Origin: Gemmatimonadota bacterium
Lineage (GTDB): Bacteria > Gemmatimonadota > Gemmatimonadetes > Gemmatimonadales > GWC2-71-9
Assembly (NCBI GenBank): GCA_003221985.1
Contig: QHUQ01000256.1
Span: 1 to 7,800 of the forward strand
Direction of reading: 5' to 3'
Length of the DNA stretch: 7,800 bases
The notes under the pieces were generated by a model, which searched no databases, had not been told where the DNA came from, and saw nothing but the letters and a program-made list of their open reading frames with translations. Positions 1-6,728 of this stretch are shown here, piece by piece. Position 1 is the stretch's first letter. Every line of letters begins with the position of its first letter. The position numbers were made by a program, and so were the translations under genes.

Positions 1-1682
1 CCGGCGCCGACATCAAGTTCGGCATCACCTCGAACATCACCGTCGACGCGACGGTGAACCCCGATTTCGGGCAAGTCGAGGCCGACCCAGCCGTCGTGAA
101 CCTCACATCGTTCGAGACCTTCTTTCAGGAGCGCCGACCCTTCTTTGTCGAGGGCACCGGCATCTTCAACTTCTCCGTCAATTGCAGCGTCGTGAACTGC
201 CAGGGAGAGGGACTGTTCTACTCGCGCCGCATCGGCCACGATCCGAGCCGCATCCTCAGTTCCGCCAAGATCACGGGCCGGCTCCCGGGCGGCCTCACCC
301 TCGGAGCGGTGGAAGCAATCACCCGGCGCGCCTCGGTCAGCGGCGTCACCGTCGAGCCGCTGACGAATTACGGCATTACGCGGCTGTCACAGGACTTCCG
401 GAACGGGCAGAGCGGCATCGGCTTGATGGTGACTGCCGTCAACCGCAATGCCGACTCATCGACCGACGCCGTGCTGCATCGCAGCGCCTATGTCGGTGCG
501 ATCGATTTCCGCCATCGGTTCCACGGAGGTGCTTACGAGCTTTCCGGCTCGCTCGACCTCAGCACCGTGCACGGCAGCCGCGAGGCGATCGCCGGCACGC
601 AGCTCAACTCGGCGCACAACTATCAACGGCCCGATGACCACGTCCGCTTCGACAGCACGCGGACATCGCTCTCCGGCGGCGCCCAGGAGATCCTGTTCAG
701 GCGGCAGAACGGGTTCATTCAATTCCAAACCAGCTATCTGCGCCGCTCGCCGGGGTTCGAGATCAACGACATGGGGTTCTTGTACCTGTCCGATCAGCAA
801 ACGTGGAACAACTGGGCGGCGCTGAACTGGACGAGCCCGACAAAGCTTTTCCAACGGGCGTTCTGGAACTTCAACTGGTGGCAGTACTGGACGACGGATG
901 GGCTGCCCACCGACCGGGCGTTCAATACGAACGCGCACGTCACGTTCAAGAACCAATGGTCGCTGCATTTCGGAGGCACGCTCGCCAATATCGGGGACGT
1001 CTTCTGCGACTGCGGGGCGCGGGGCGGGCCCGCATATCGGCGCGATCGGGCGATCTACCCCTGGATCGGGTTCGTCGGAGACCAGCGGGGCGCCGTGCAA
1101 CCGATCATGTTCATCTACTACGGCAAGGCCGACGACGGGCATTCGACGTCATTCAGCGTCAGCCCGGAGATCGATCTCCGGGTCTCGTCACAATTCCGCG
1201 GCTCGGTGGCCCTCAACGCCAGCCACAACATCAACGATCTGCAGGATCGGGCGCCGCAGGGAACGCATTACGTTTTTGCGCATATCGATCAACAGACCGT
1301 GTCGATGTCGTTCCGGATGAATTACACCGCCACCCGGACGCTCACGTTCCAGGTGTATGCACAGCCCTTCGTGAGCAAGGCGCGATGGTCGAACCTGCGC
1401 GAGCTGTCCGCGACGCCGCGTGCGCCCGCTTATGCGGATCGCTTCCAGCCGTTTGCCGGAACCATGCCGACTGATTTCAACAGGAAATTCTTCAACTCGA
1501 ATTTTGTCCTGCGCTGGGAGTATCGCCCCGGGTCGACGCTCTTCCTGGTCTGGAATCAGGGACGGGCGGATTTCGAGGACGTGATGGGGACGCGGCAGAT
1601 TTCCGGAGACTTCAAGCGGCTGTTCAATTCGTATCCGTCAAACACGTTCCTGATCAAGGCCTCGTACTGGCTTAACCGCTGA
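1..1682 (+). CDS. DUF5916-type outer-membrane beta-barrel protein, C-terminal part (5' truncated)
   Basis: The frame is open from base 3 to the TGA at 1680-1682, giving 559 residues; the true start lies outside the window. The GTG at 54 is an internal Val codon, because the residues before it (KFGITSNITVDATV) continue the same conserved block. The stretch NPDFGQVEADPAVVNL, then ETFFQERRPFFVEG and LFYSRRIG, is the hallmark of the DUF5916 family. These proteins normally carry an N-terminal CBM9-like beta-sandwich (here upstream) before a large C-terminal barrel. The rest alternates polar and aromatic residues in strand-like runs, as in an outer-membrane barrel, and ends in YWLNR. Two nearby cysteines (CSVVNC, bases 182-202) could form a disulfide. 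Substrate and role are not known for the family; transport or carbohydrate binding at the outer membrane is only an inference. It converges with the HAD gene. Confidence 0.88.
   Translation, partial: GADIKFGITSNITVDATVNPDFGQVEADPAVVNLTSFETFFQERRPFFVEGTGIFNFSVNCSVVNCQGEGLFYSRRIGHDPSRILSSAKITGRLPGGLTLGAVEAITRRASVSGVTVEPLTNYGITRLSQDFRNGQSGIGLMVTAVNRNADSSTDAVLHRSAYVGAIDFRHRFHGGAYELSGSLDLSTVHGSREAIAGTQLNSAHNYQRPDDHVRFDSTRTSLSGGAQEILFRRQNGFIQFQTSYLRRSPGFEINDMGFLYLSDQQTWNNWAALNWTSPTKLFQRAFWNFNWWQYWTTDGLPTDRAFNTNAHVTFKNQWSLHFGGTLANIGDVFCDCGARGGPAYRRDRAIYPWIGFVGDQRGAVQPIMFIYYGKADDGHSTSFSVSPEIDLRVSSQFRGSVALNASHNINDLQDRAPQGTHYVFAHIDQQTVSMSFRMNYTATRTLTFQVYAQPFVSKARWSNLRELSATPRAPAYADRFQPFAGTMPTDFNRKFFNSNFVLRWEYRPGSTLFLVWNQGRADFEDVMGTRQISGDFKRLFNSYPSNTFLIKASYWLNR
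1163..1182. repeat. Perfect 20-bp palindrome inside the barrel gene
   Basis: CCCGGAGATCGATCTCCGGG is identical to its reverse complement. It lies within codons for the SPEIDLRV stretch of the barrel. It may be chance, a cruciform or an mRNA hairpin; no function is evident. Confidence 0.5.
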
Positions 1683-1686
1683 CGCG

Positions 1687-1719
1687 GAATGATCAATGAT
1701 CATTGGACATTGATCATTC
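1687..1719. terminator. Perfect 12-bp inverted repeat, possible bidirectional terminator
   Basis: GAATGATCAATG (1687-1698) is exactly complementary in reverse to CATTGATCATTC (1708-1719), with a 9-base loop. It sits 5 bases after the barrel stop and overlaps the HAD stop, where a shared terminator for two converging genes would be expected. The stem is AT-rich and no T-run follows on either strand, so intrinsic termination would be weak. An alternative shorter hairpin is possible inside it (AATGATC 1688-1694 with GATCATT 1698-1704). The pairing may simply be a by-product of the heptamer repeat. Confidence 0.4.
1688..1718. repeat. Degenerate 7-bp tandem repeat
   Basis: Four consecutive heptamers plus three bases read AATGATC, AATGATC, ATTGGAC, ATTGATC, ATT. 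The tract is AT-rich in a GC-rich region. It fills the gap between the converging barrel and HAD genes and covers the HAD stop codon (1714-1716). Similar heptamer tracts occur in intergenic DNA of several environmental phyla; that is from memory. Slippage-generated repeat is the simplest reading. Confidence 0.75.
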
Positions 1720-2385
1720 GGACCTGATTCCCAATTCGTCGAGATGCAGCAGGAGGTCTGCCGGGTCTTCATAGACCCGGTAGGCCCCTGCGCGCTCCAG
1801 CTCTTCCTGACCGTAGCCGCCCGATAGCAGGCCCACGCCGAGCGCGCGAGCACGGCGGGCCGCGAGCAGATCCCACACGCTGTCGCCCACCGCGATCGCC
1901 GATTCTGGCGCGACGCCGAGCCGCTCCGCTGCCGCGAGCCAGAGATCGGGATTGGGTTTCGCGTGCTGAACGTCGTCGCGGGTGATCACCGGCACGCCGG
2001 CCGGAAGGTCCACGAGCTGCAGCAGCGGGCGCGCGCTCGCCAGGGCGCCGCTCGTCGCAACCGCCCACGGCACCTTGATCTTGGTGAGGTGGCGCACGAG
2101 CTCTTTCGCTCCAGGAAGCGCGCGCACGTCCCCCAAGTGCGCCGCAAAGAGACGCGCGTGCGCCGCTTTCATCTTGACGGCGTCGTTCTCCTTGAGCTCA
2201 CGTCCCGTTTCGCGCGCGAGGCTCTCCGCCAAGAGGCCGCCGCTCATGCCGATGCGCCGGTGAATTCGCCACACCGAGAGCTTGATGCCACTCAACTCCA
2301 GCGCCTTGTGCCACGCCAGGGCGTGCTGGTACACGCTGTCGGTCAGCGTGCCGTCGAGGTCGAGCAAGAGTGCGGGGCGGAACAT
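1714..2385 (-). CDS. HAD-superfamily hydrolase (phosphatase, phosphoglycolate/beta-phosphoglucomutase-like)
   Basis: The protein has 223 residues, normal for a cytosolic subfamily I HAD phosphatase. All four motifs are visible: motif I DLDGT with nucleophile Asp9 and acid/base Asp11, motif II at Thr111-Ser112 (VATSGA), motif III Lys143 (HAKPNPD), and motif IV GDSVWD with Asp168 and Asp172 for Mg2+. Residues 15-85 form the alpha-helical cap typical of phosphoglycolate phosphatase and beta-phosphoglucomutase relatives. Substrate specificity cannot be read from the sequence; a small phosphorylated metabolite is likely. The start is ATG at 2385, six codons before DLDGT+2, a usual position. No Shine-Dalgarno is visible upstream (ACGCCTTGAA before ATG), and the start overlaps the divergent + strand gene by 16 bp. 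That overlap is odd for two intact genes. Confidence 0.9.
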   Translation of the reverse strand: MFRPALLLDLDGTLTDSVYQHALAWHKALELSGIKLSVWRIHRRIGMSGGLLAESLARETGRELKENDAVKMKAAHARLFAAHLGDVRALPGAKELVRHLTKIKVPWAVATSGALASARPLLQLVDLPAGVPVITRDDVQHAKPNPDLWLAAAERLGVAPESAIAVGDSVWDLLAARRARALGVGLLSGGYGQEELERAGAYRVYEDPADLLLHLDELGIRSE

Positions 2386-3866
2386 TTCAAGGCGTCAAAG
2401 TCACGCCGGTCGATCTTCACAATCCGGTTGTCGTGACGACGCCCGTCAAGGCACACCTGCTGGATGGTGGCACCGTCATTTACCGGGACGGCGCCACCGT
2501 CGATCAGCGCACCGTCCAAGGGCAGGGGTATCGCTACGACCTGACGCTGCGGGATTCCACCCTCGTCAGCGCCATTTCCCTCGACAGCATCGTCGGGATG
2601 GAAGCGTTCGAGCAAACCACGAACACCGGGGCGAGCCTCGTTATGACGTTGCTCGCGACCGCCGGCGGATTGGCGTTGGTCGGCGGAGCCGCGGTCGCCA
2701 TTTTCGGGTCGTGCCCGACCTTCTACACGGACAGCGCGGGCTCCGCCCAGCTCCAGGCCGAGGGCTTCTCCTACAGCATCGCGCCGATCTTCGAGAGCCG
2801 TGACATCGATCGGTTGCGCATCACGCAGGCAGCAGACGGGACCCTGCGACTCGAGGTCCGCAACGAGGCGCTCGAAACGCATTACATCAACCAGCTCGAG
2901 CTGCTCGAAGCGGTGCACGACGCGGACGAGACCGCATTGGTCGATGAGTTGAATCGTATTGTTGTGCTCGGTCCGACGATTCCGTTCCGACATGCGATTG
3001 ACATGCGGGGGACCGACGTCACTGATGTGCTCAGCCAACACGATGGCGCGGTGTACCGCACTGATGCACGGACCATGCGGCACGCGGAGATTGGCGACCT
3101 GGACGACTGGATTACCCTCACCGTGCCGGCCCCCGCTGCCGACAGCGTGGCCATCGTGCTGCGGCTGAGGAATAGCCTGCTCAATACGACACTCCTATAC
3201 GACGTGATGCTCGGCGAGCCGGGCGCGCGCTCGCTCGACTGGGTGGGGCAAGACTTGAAACAAGTCGGGCCCGCGCTCGACGTGGCGCAGTGGTATCAGC
3301 AGCGCATGGGGATGAATGTCGCGGTGAGCGACGGGTTCACGTATCGCGTCATCGCGCACGTGCGCGACACGGGCCCCATTGCGTGGAAAGACGTTGCCAT
3401 CGTCGTGCCGGTCCTGACGCGCGACTCGGTGCGCGTGCGGCTCACGTTCCCCAAGGACAACTGGCGCATCGACCAGGTCGCCGTGGCCGCTCAGGTACGG
3501 AGGACCAACCCGGAGATCGTGCGGCTGGTCGACGTGCGGGACGCAACGGCGGCGACCGACACCTCGGCCTTGGCGAGCCTCAGAAACGCCGACAATCGGT
3601 ACCTACAGACGACGCCGGGCCAGTACTTCACCGCGGTGTTTCGGGCGAGCGACACGCGACCGGCAAGCGCCGATCAACACACGTTCTTCCTGGCGTCGCA
3701 GGGCTACTACATCGAATGGATGCGGCCGGGCTGGCTGCGCGCGCCTGTTGTCGAGCGCCGGTTCGAGCCGACGGATTCGGCGTTAGTGCGTGCGATCGAC
3801 CGCTGGCGGACGTCGCAGGACTCGCTCGAAACGCTGTTTGCCGCCACACGAATTCCCGTGCGCTGA
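2370..3866 (+). CDS. Uncharacterised envelope-type protein with one hydrophobic segment (possibly 5' truncated)
   Basis: The longest reading with a start is from GTG 2370, giving 498 residues. Residues 10-80 look like a small beta domain (PVVVTTPVKAHL, GGTVIYRDGATV). A hydrophobic stretch at about 87-113 follows, ending in FGSCPTFYTDSAG. The remaining ~380 residues are strand-rich and contain LRLEVRNEALETHYIN (159-174) and YYIEW (446-450). I recall this layout (regulatory beta domain, membrane-like segment, SCP.xY motif, LxVRNE, C-terminal beta repeats) from unnamed proteins of Gemmatimonadota-like genomes; no function is known to me. No signal peptide precedes residue 10, although related proteins would be expected to have one. 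The start lies inside the HAD gene with no ribosome-binding site, so the 5' end may be missing. The C-terminus looks complete. It is followed after 10 bp by a lipoprotein gene, suggesting an operon. Confidence 0.75.
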   Translation: MRGGTFQGVKVTPVDLHNPVVVTTPVKAHLLDGGTVIYRDGATVDQRTVQGQGYRYDLTLRDSTLVSAISLDSIVGMEAFEQTTNTGASLVMTLLATAGGLALVGGAAVAIFGSCPTFYTDSAGSAQLQAEGFSYSIAPIFESRDIDRLRITQAADGTLRLEVRNEALETHYINQLELLEAVHDADETALVDELNRIVVLGPTIPFRHAIDMRGTDVTDVLSQHDGAVYRTDARTMRHAEIGDLDDWITLTVPAPAADSVAIVLRLRNSLLNTTLLYDVMLGEPGARSLDWVGQDLKQVGPALDVAQWYQQRMGMNVAVSDGFTYRVIAHVRDTGPIAWKDVAIVVPVLTRDSVRVRLTFPKDNWRIDQVAVAAQVRRTNPEIVRLVDVRDATAATDTSALASLRNADNRYLQTTPGQYFTAVFRASDTRPASADQHTFFLASQGYYIEWMRPGWLRAPVVERRFEPTDSALVRAIDRWRTSQDSLETLFAATRIPVR

Positions 3867-3870
3867 GGTG
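3865..3870 (+). promoter_or_regulatory. Ribosome-binding site of the small lipoprotein gene
   Basis: GAGGTG lies six bases before ATG 3877 and overlaps the TGA (3864-3866) of the preceding gene. It decides for the 3877 start over the longer in-frame reading from 3790, and indicates translational coupling. Confidence 0.7.
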
Positions 3871-3876
3871 CCGACC

Positions 3877-4269
3877 ATGTTGCGATCGATTCTGCTCAGC
3901 GGAATGGTGCTCCTTGGAGCTTGCTCTCACGGGCCGAGTCTTCAGAAGTTCGAGCCCGCGCACGCGCCCGGCGGCATCGAAGCCGATCTGCGTCTCGCCC
4001 ATGCACAAGTGCGCGGGGAATTGCTCGCGGTTCAGGACACGGCGCTCATAGTGCTCAGCGATGAGCGAAAGATCGTGCTGGTGCCCGTCAGTAAGGTCAA
4101 ACTCGGCAACTTCGGCGATCTCGGCACACTAATCGGCGACTGGAAGCCTGGCCGGGACACCATGGAGCGTCTGCGTTTGCTGAGTCGCTTTCCGGCCGGT
4201 CTTACGCCCGCGCTGCGCGGCAGGCTCCTCGCCGCTTACGGTCAGACTGACGTCGAGATCGTGCAATGA
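3877..4269 (+). CDS. Small envelope lipoprotein of unknown function
   Basis: The protein has 130 residues. ATG 3877 is chosen because a good ribosome-binding site precedes it and a lipoprotein signal starts there: MLRSILLSGMVLLGAC with lipobox LLGAC and lipidated Cys16. A longer in-frame reading from 3790 would bury that signal. After a short linker, residues 34-76 look like a small beta domain with the pattern VRGELLAVQDTALIVL followed by KIVLVPVSKVK, as found in many short Gemmatimonadota lipoproteins. Residues 95-121 (RLRLLSRFPAGLTPALRGRL) form a helical tail. No catalytic motif is visible, so a structural or sensing role in the envelope is only an inference. The gene begins 10 bp after the large envelope gene, and its stop overlaps the next start in an ATGA, so the three are probably co-transcribed. 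Confidence 0.82.
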   Translation: MLRSILLSGMVLLGACSHGPSLQKFEPAHAPGGIEADLRLAHAQVRGELLAVQDTALIVLSDERKIVLVPVSKVKLGNFGDLGTLIGDWKPGRDTMERLRLLSRFPAGLTPALRGRLLAAYGQTDVEIVQ

Positions 4270-5066
4270 GACTTGCCCTGGCGTTGCTCGTGCTTCCCCA
4301 CGCGCAGGCGATCGCCCAGACGCCTGAGTTCACCGCGCGGGCACGCGCGGGCACCGCGGCGCTGCGTGATCCGGAGGCGGCCCGCGCCGCCGGATATCGC
4401 CCGGTGGGTCCCGATTTCCCCGGCATGGGCCAGCACTGGATCCACACGGCCCTGATTCTGCGGCCGATCCCGGATCCCGCGCAGCCGCCGGTGCTCGAGT
4501 ATGCGGAGCTGAACGGGAAGCTGACGTTGGTCGGTGTCGCATACGCGGTGCTGGTCAAGAGCGACACGGCGCCGGCCTCATTGCCCGTCCCGGCCGCCGC
4601 CTGGCACTTCCATCAGGGGACCATCGAAGAAGAAAGTTTTCTCCGCGCGCATGCCGGCGTGTCGCATGAGATGCACAGTACTCCCGGTCCTCGCTTGGCG
4701 GTCATGCATGCCTGGATCTGGCTCGACAATCCCGACGGGCTGTTCGCGACAGACAACTGGGCGCTGCCCTACGCGCGTCTCGGCCTCGACGTGCCACGGT
4801 CCATCTCTCACTCCGCGGCGCGGGCGCTTGCGCTCGCCTCGGGCGATGGTGGTCGTCGCTATCTCGAAGCGCTCATCCACGCCGTCGGGCAGCCGAGTGA
4901 TCAGGAGATGGACGCGTTGCGTGCCGTGGTGACACGCCATCAGGCGGCCGCACGCAGCGAGGCCCCGAGCGTGATGCAGCTCGAGGCCTGCTGGAATGCG
5001 CTGTGGGACGACGTGAAAAGTGCCGTACGTCCCGAGATTTGGGAACGGCTCGAGGCCGTTCGCTAG
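4266..5066 (+). CDS. Secreted His-rich protein of unknown function
   Basis: The protein has 266 residues. ATG 4266 overlaps the preceding stop (ATGA), and no strong ribosome-binding site is visible, so translation is probably coupled. Residues 1-18 (MRLALALLVLPHAQAIAQ) are a Sec signal peptide with likely cleavage after Ala17. The mature protein has an ordered set of conserved-looking motifs: GMGQHWIH (His57, His60), VLEYAELNGKLTLVGVAY (76-93), WHFHQG (His114, His116), HEMH (His134, His137), then MHAWIWLDNPDGLFATDNW (147-165). The GM.H / Y...G.L.L.GV.Y / H.W.W..NP.G.FA..N order resembles secreted proteins of unknown function that I recall from other bacteria. The histidines could bind metal, but no known catalytic motif is present. 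Residues 182-266 are helical. The stop TAG directly abuts the stop of the convergent subtilase. Confidence 0.82.
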   Translation: MRLALALLVLPHAQAIAQTPEFTARARAGTAALRDPEAARAAGYRPVGPDFPGMGQHWIHTALILRPIPDPAQPPVLEYAELNGKLTLVGVAYAVLVKSDTAPASLPVPAAAWHFHQGTIEEESFLRAHAGVSHEMHSTPGPRLAVMHAWIWLDNPDGLFATDNWALPYARLGLDVPRSISHSAARALALASGDGGRRYLEALIHAVGQPSDQEMDALRAVVTRHQAAARSEAPSVMQLEACWNALWDDVKSAVRPEIWERLEAVR

Positions 5067-6363
5067 CTACCGCTTCACCTTCATCGCCGCCGCGTACGCA
5101 TCGACAAATCCCGCGCCCACCTCCCACTGCGCGTACCCCGGCAGCGGCTTGGCAGTGGAGGTGAGGCGCATCGTGATTGAGGTCCAAGCCATTGAGCACG
5201 GTGCCGGTGGACGCGCGCGTCGACACGATGTGGACGCCCGGCGCGGTGATGTCCGGATGGTACAGCGGATCACCCGGAATGCCGCGCGAGGAGAAGTCGG
5301 CCAGCACGTGGTCGCGCGGCTCGTTGTCGGTCGGCACGAGCGGATCAGAGCCGTCGTCCAGCATGCAATGGGCCTCGGAATTCGTGGGGTCGTCAACGCC
5401 GACCTTGCACCCCGCCGCCACGCCAATCACCCACGGCGCCACGCTGTACGGATTCAGCGTGTTCTGACCGGGGCCATCGTTGCCCGCCGCAAAGACCACG
5501 GTGATGCCTCGACCCGACACCTTCTTCGTGGCTTCGTTGATCGGATCTTTGGGGTCGAACGCGCCGCTCGTGCCCCACGAGTTATTCACGACCTTGATGT
5601 TGTACTGCTGCTGGTGATCGAGGATGTAGTCGAAGCCCGCCAGCGCCCAGAAGATGAAGAGGATGTCACCCGTCCCGATCCCGACCAGGCTGGCGCCCGG
5701 CGCGACGCCGGTATAGTAGCCGTTCGAGGCTGTGCCCCTGGCCGCCACGATGCCGGCGACATGCGTGCCGTGCCCGACGGAGGTTTCGGAGTTCGGGAGA
5801 TTCTCGACGACCAGCGTCGCGCCTTTGCGAATCGGCTTGGGCGCGTCTTTCCCGAAAGTGAAGAGATCGTTCTGATTGTAGAGGACTTTGACGTTCTGCA
5901 CGGTGTACTGCGGGTACGCCAGGTCGGGATTGTACAGGCCATCGATGCCGCTATCGAGAATCGCGACGCCGATGCCTTTCCCGGTGATGCCGGCGACGTG
6001 CACGGCATCGGCGCGAATCGCCGGAACGCTCTCGTGCAGCGTGTAGTACGTGAGCTGCTTATTCGCGTAGATCCCCTCGAGACCCGGCAGCGCGGAAATC
6101 GTGAGCAGCTGCGCCGGTGTCGCAAGAGCCGCGACCATCGAGAAGTTGTCAAACTGTACGACGCCCGCGCCCGCATTCAGAATGGCGGCCGTTACCGCGG
6201 CCTCGGTCGTCTGCGTCTCGTCGAAGTTGACGATGTAGATCGCCGCCTCGCTACCGGCGGCGTCCGCGGTTGGCGTGGGCCGGCTGGGTCCGGCAACCGG
6301 GCCGCCCTGGTCGCATGCGGCGAGAGCCAGCGAGGCTGCTGCTGCGATGAGCCATCTGTTCAT
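5067..6363 (-). pseudogene. Subtilisin-like (S8) lipoprotein peptidase with internal deletion and frameshift removing the Ser motif
   Basis: From ATG 6363 the protein opens with a lipoprotein signal (lipobox LAAC, Cys17). An I9-like propeptide (about 41-105) follows, then a subtilase domain with catalytic Asp137 (LDSG), His198 (GHGTHVAG), NNSWG (260-264) and oxyanion Asn295 (AAGNDG). The expected nucleophile motif GTSMA.PH is absent from all three frames. The subtilase frame is good to about Asp398 (base 5170). Family-like C-terminal sequence, LTSTAKPLPGYAQWEVGAG and on to MKVKR, then appears one base out of frame and ends at TAG 5067-5069. Roughly 50 codons, of length 3n+2, therefore seem lost near 5165-5175. 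Without a shift the original frame runs about 100 unrelated residues to 4873, antisense to the next gene. GAGGA (6371-6367) lies only three bases before the start. Either a recent pseudogene or an assembly error; protease activity is not expected. Confidence 0.85.
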
Positions 6364-6424
6364 GGGTCCTCGGGGTGAGGGAATGCTCCCGAGGGCAGCA
6401 AGTCATATGCCCCGCTAAGGGCTG

Positions 6425-6466
6425 AAAACACAACAGCCGGCCCAGTTTCGCGGGCCGGCTGTTGTG
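6425..6466 (-). terminator. Intrinsic terminator of the kor operon
   Basis: CACAACAGCCGGCCC (6429-6443) pairs perfectly with GGGCCGGCTGTTGTG (6452-6466) around an 8-base loop. Read on the - strand the 15-bp GC-rich stem is followed by TTTT (6428-6425). It lies 16 bases after the stop of the 81-residue ORF and before the subtilase gene, so it should end the korAB transcript. The + strand side has no T-run. Confidence 0.85.
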
Positions 6467-6482
6467 GCGCTGATGCTACAGG

Positions 6483-6728
6483 TTACTCGGGCTCCATGCG
6501 CTCCAGCGCGTACCGCAGCCGCAGCATCGAGCTGTCGAGTAACCGGCGCGAATCGTCGCGCAGCGCGCCTTGATCGGCAAGTTGTGTGAGCAGCTCGAGG
6601 ACGGCGTGGATCTGCGCCGTCGCCGATTCGACAATCAGCCGGCGATCGAGGCCGCTGCGGCGCTCCATGTCTACCGCGACGTCCTTCATCCGCCGCTCCG
6701 CCCCCCGCCTGCGATTGGCCACCGTCAT
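6483..6728 (-). CDS. Small Arg-rich helical protein coupled to korB
   Basis: The protein has 81 residues, from ATG 6728 to TAA 6483. A longer in-frame reading from 7106 is only the shadow of korB; the real start is fixed by the ATGA overlap with the korB stop and a strong purine-rich ribosome-binding site. The N-terminus carries two related basic motifs, RRRGAERR (6-13) and ERRSGLDRR (22-30), of a type seen before other domains in bacterial regulatory proteins. Residues 33-78 are predicted helical and heptad-like (IHAVLELLTQLADQ, RRLLDSSMLRLRYALERM), suggesting a helical hairpin or dimer. No known domain is recognised and there is no export signal. Its position as last gene of the korAB operon points to a link with the enzyme or to passive co-transcription; the function is unknown. 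Confidence 0.8.
   Translation of the reverse strand: MTVANRRRGAERRMKDVAVDMERRSGLDRRLIVESATAQIHAVLELLTQLADQGALRDDSRRLLDSSMLRLRYALERMEPE

Noticed and set aside
456..1142. 228-codon - strand open frame antisense to the barrel gene
   Set aside because: The composition is shadow-like, and the + strand frame matches a strongly conserved family.
2343..3083. 246-codon - strand frame antisense to the envelope gene
   Set aside because: No recognisable motif. It overlaps a + strand protein with family-like motifs.
3250..3265. Short inverted repeat GACTTG-AAA-CAAGTC inside the envelope gene
   Set aside because: A 6-bp stem inside coding sequence is easily chance.
4873..5066. C-terminal extension of the subtilase in its original frame
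   Set aside because: The tail is unrelated to subtilases and antisense to the secreted-protein gene. It arises only because the deletion shifts the frame.
5165..5175. Programmed ribosomal frameshift in the subtilase
   Set aside because: No slippery sequence is seen, and shifting frame would still leave the catalytic Ser segment missing.
5020..6378. Long + strand open frame (about 450 codons) antisense to the subtilase
   Set aside because: It is Arg/Asp/Val-rich with no domain. It mirrors the subtilase codons and is a typical high-GC shadow frame.
6364..6428. Possible subtilase promoter (TTTTCA, 15-base spacer, TATGAC on the - strand)
   Set aside because: Both boxes are poor matches, the spacer is short, and promoter consensus in this phylum is uncertain.
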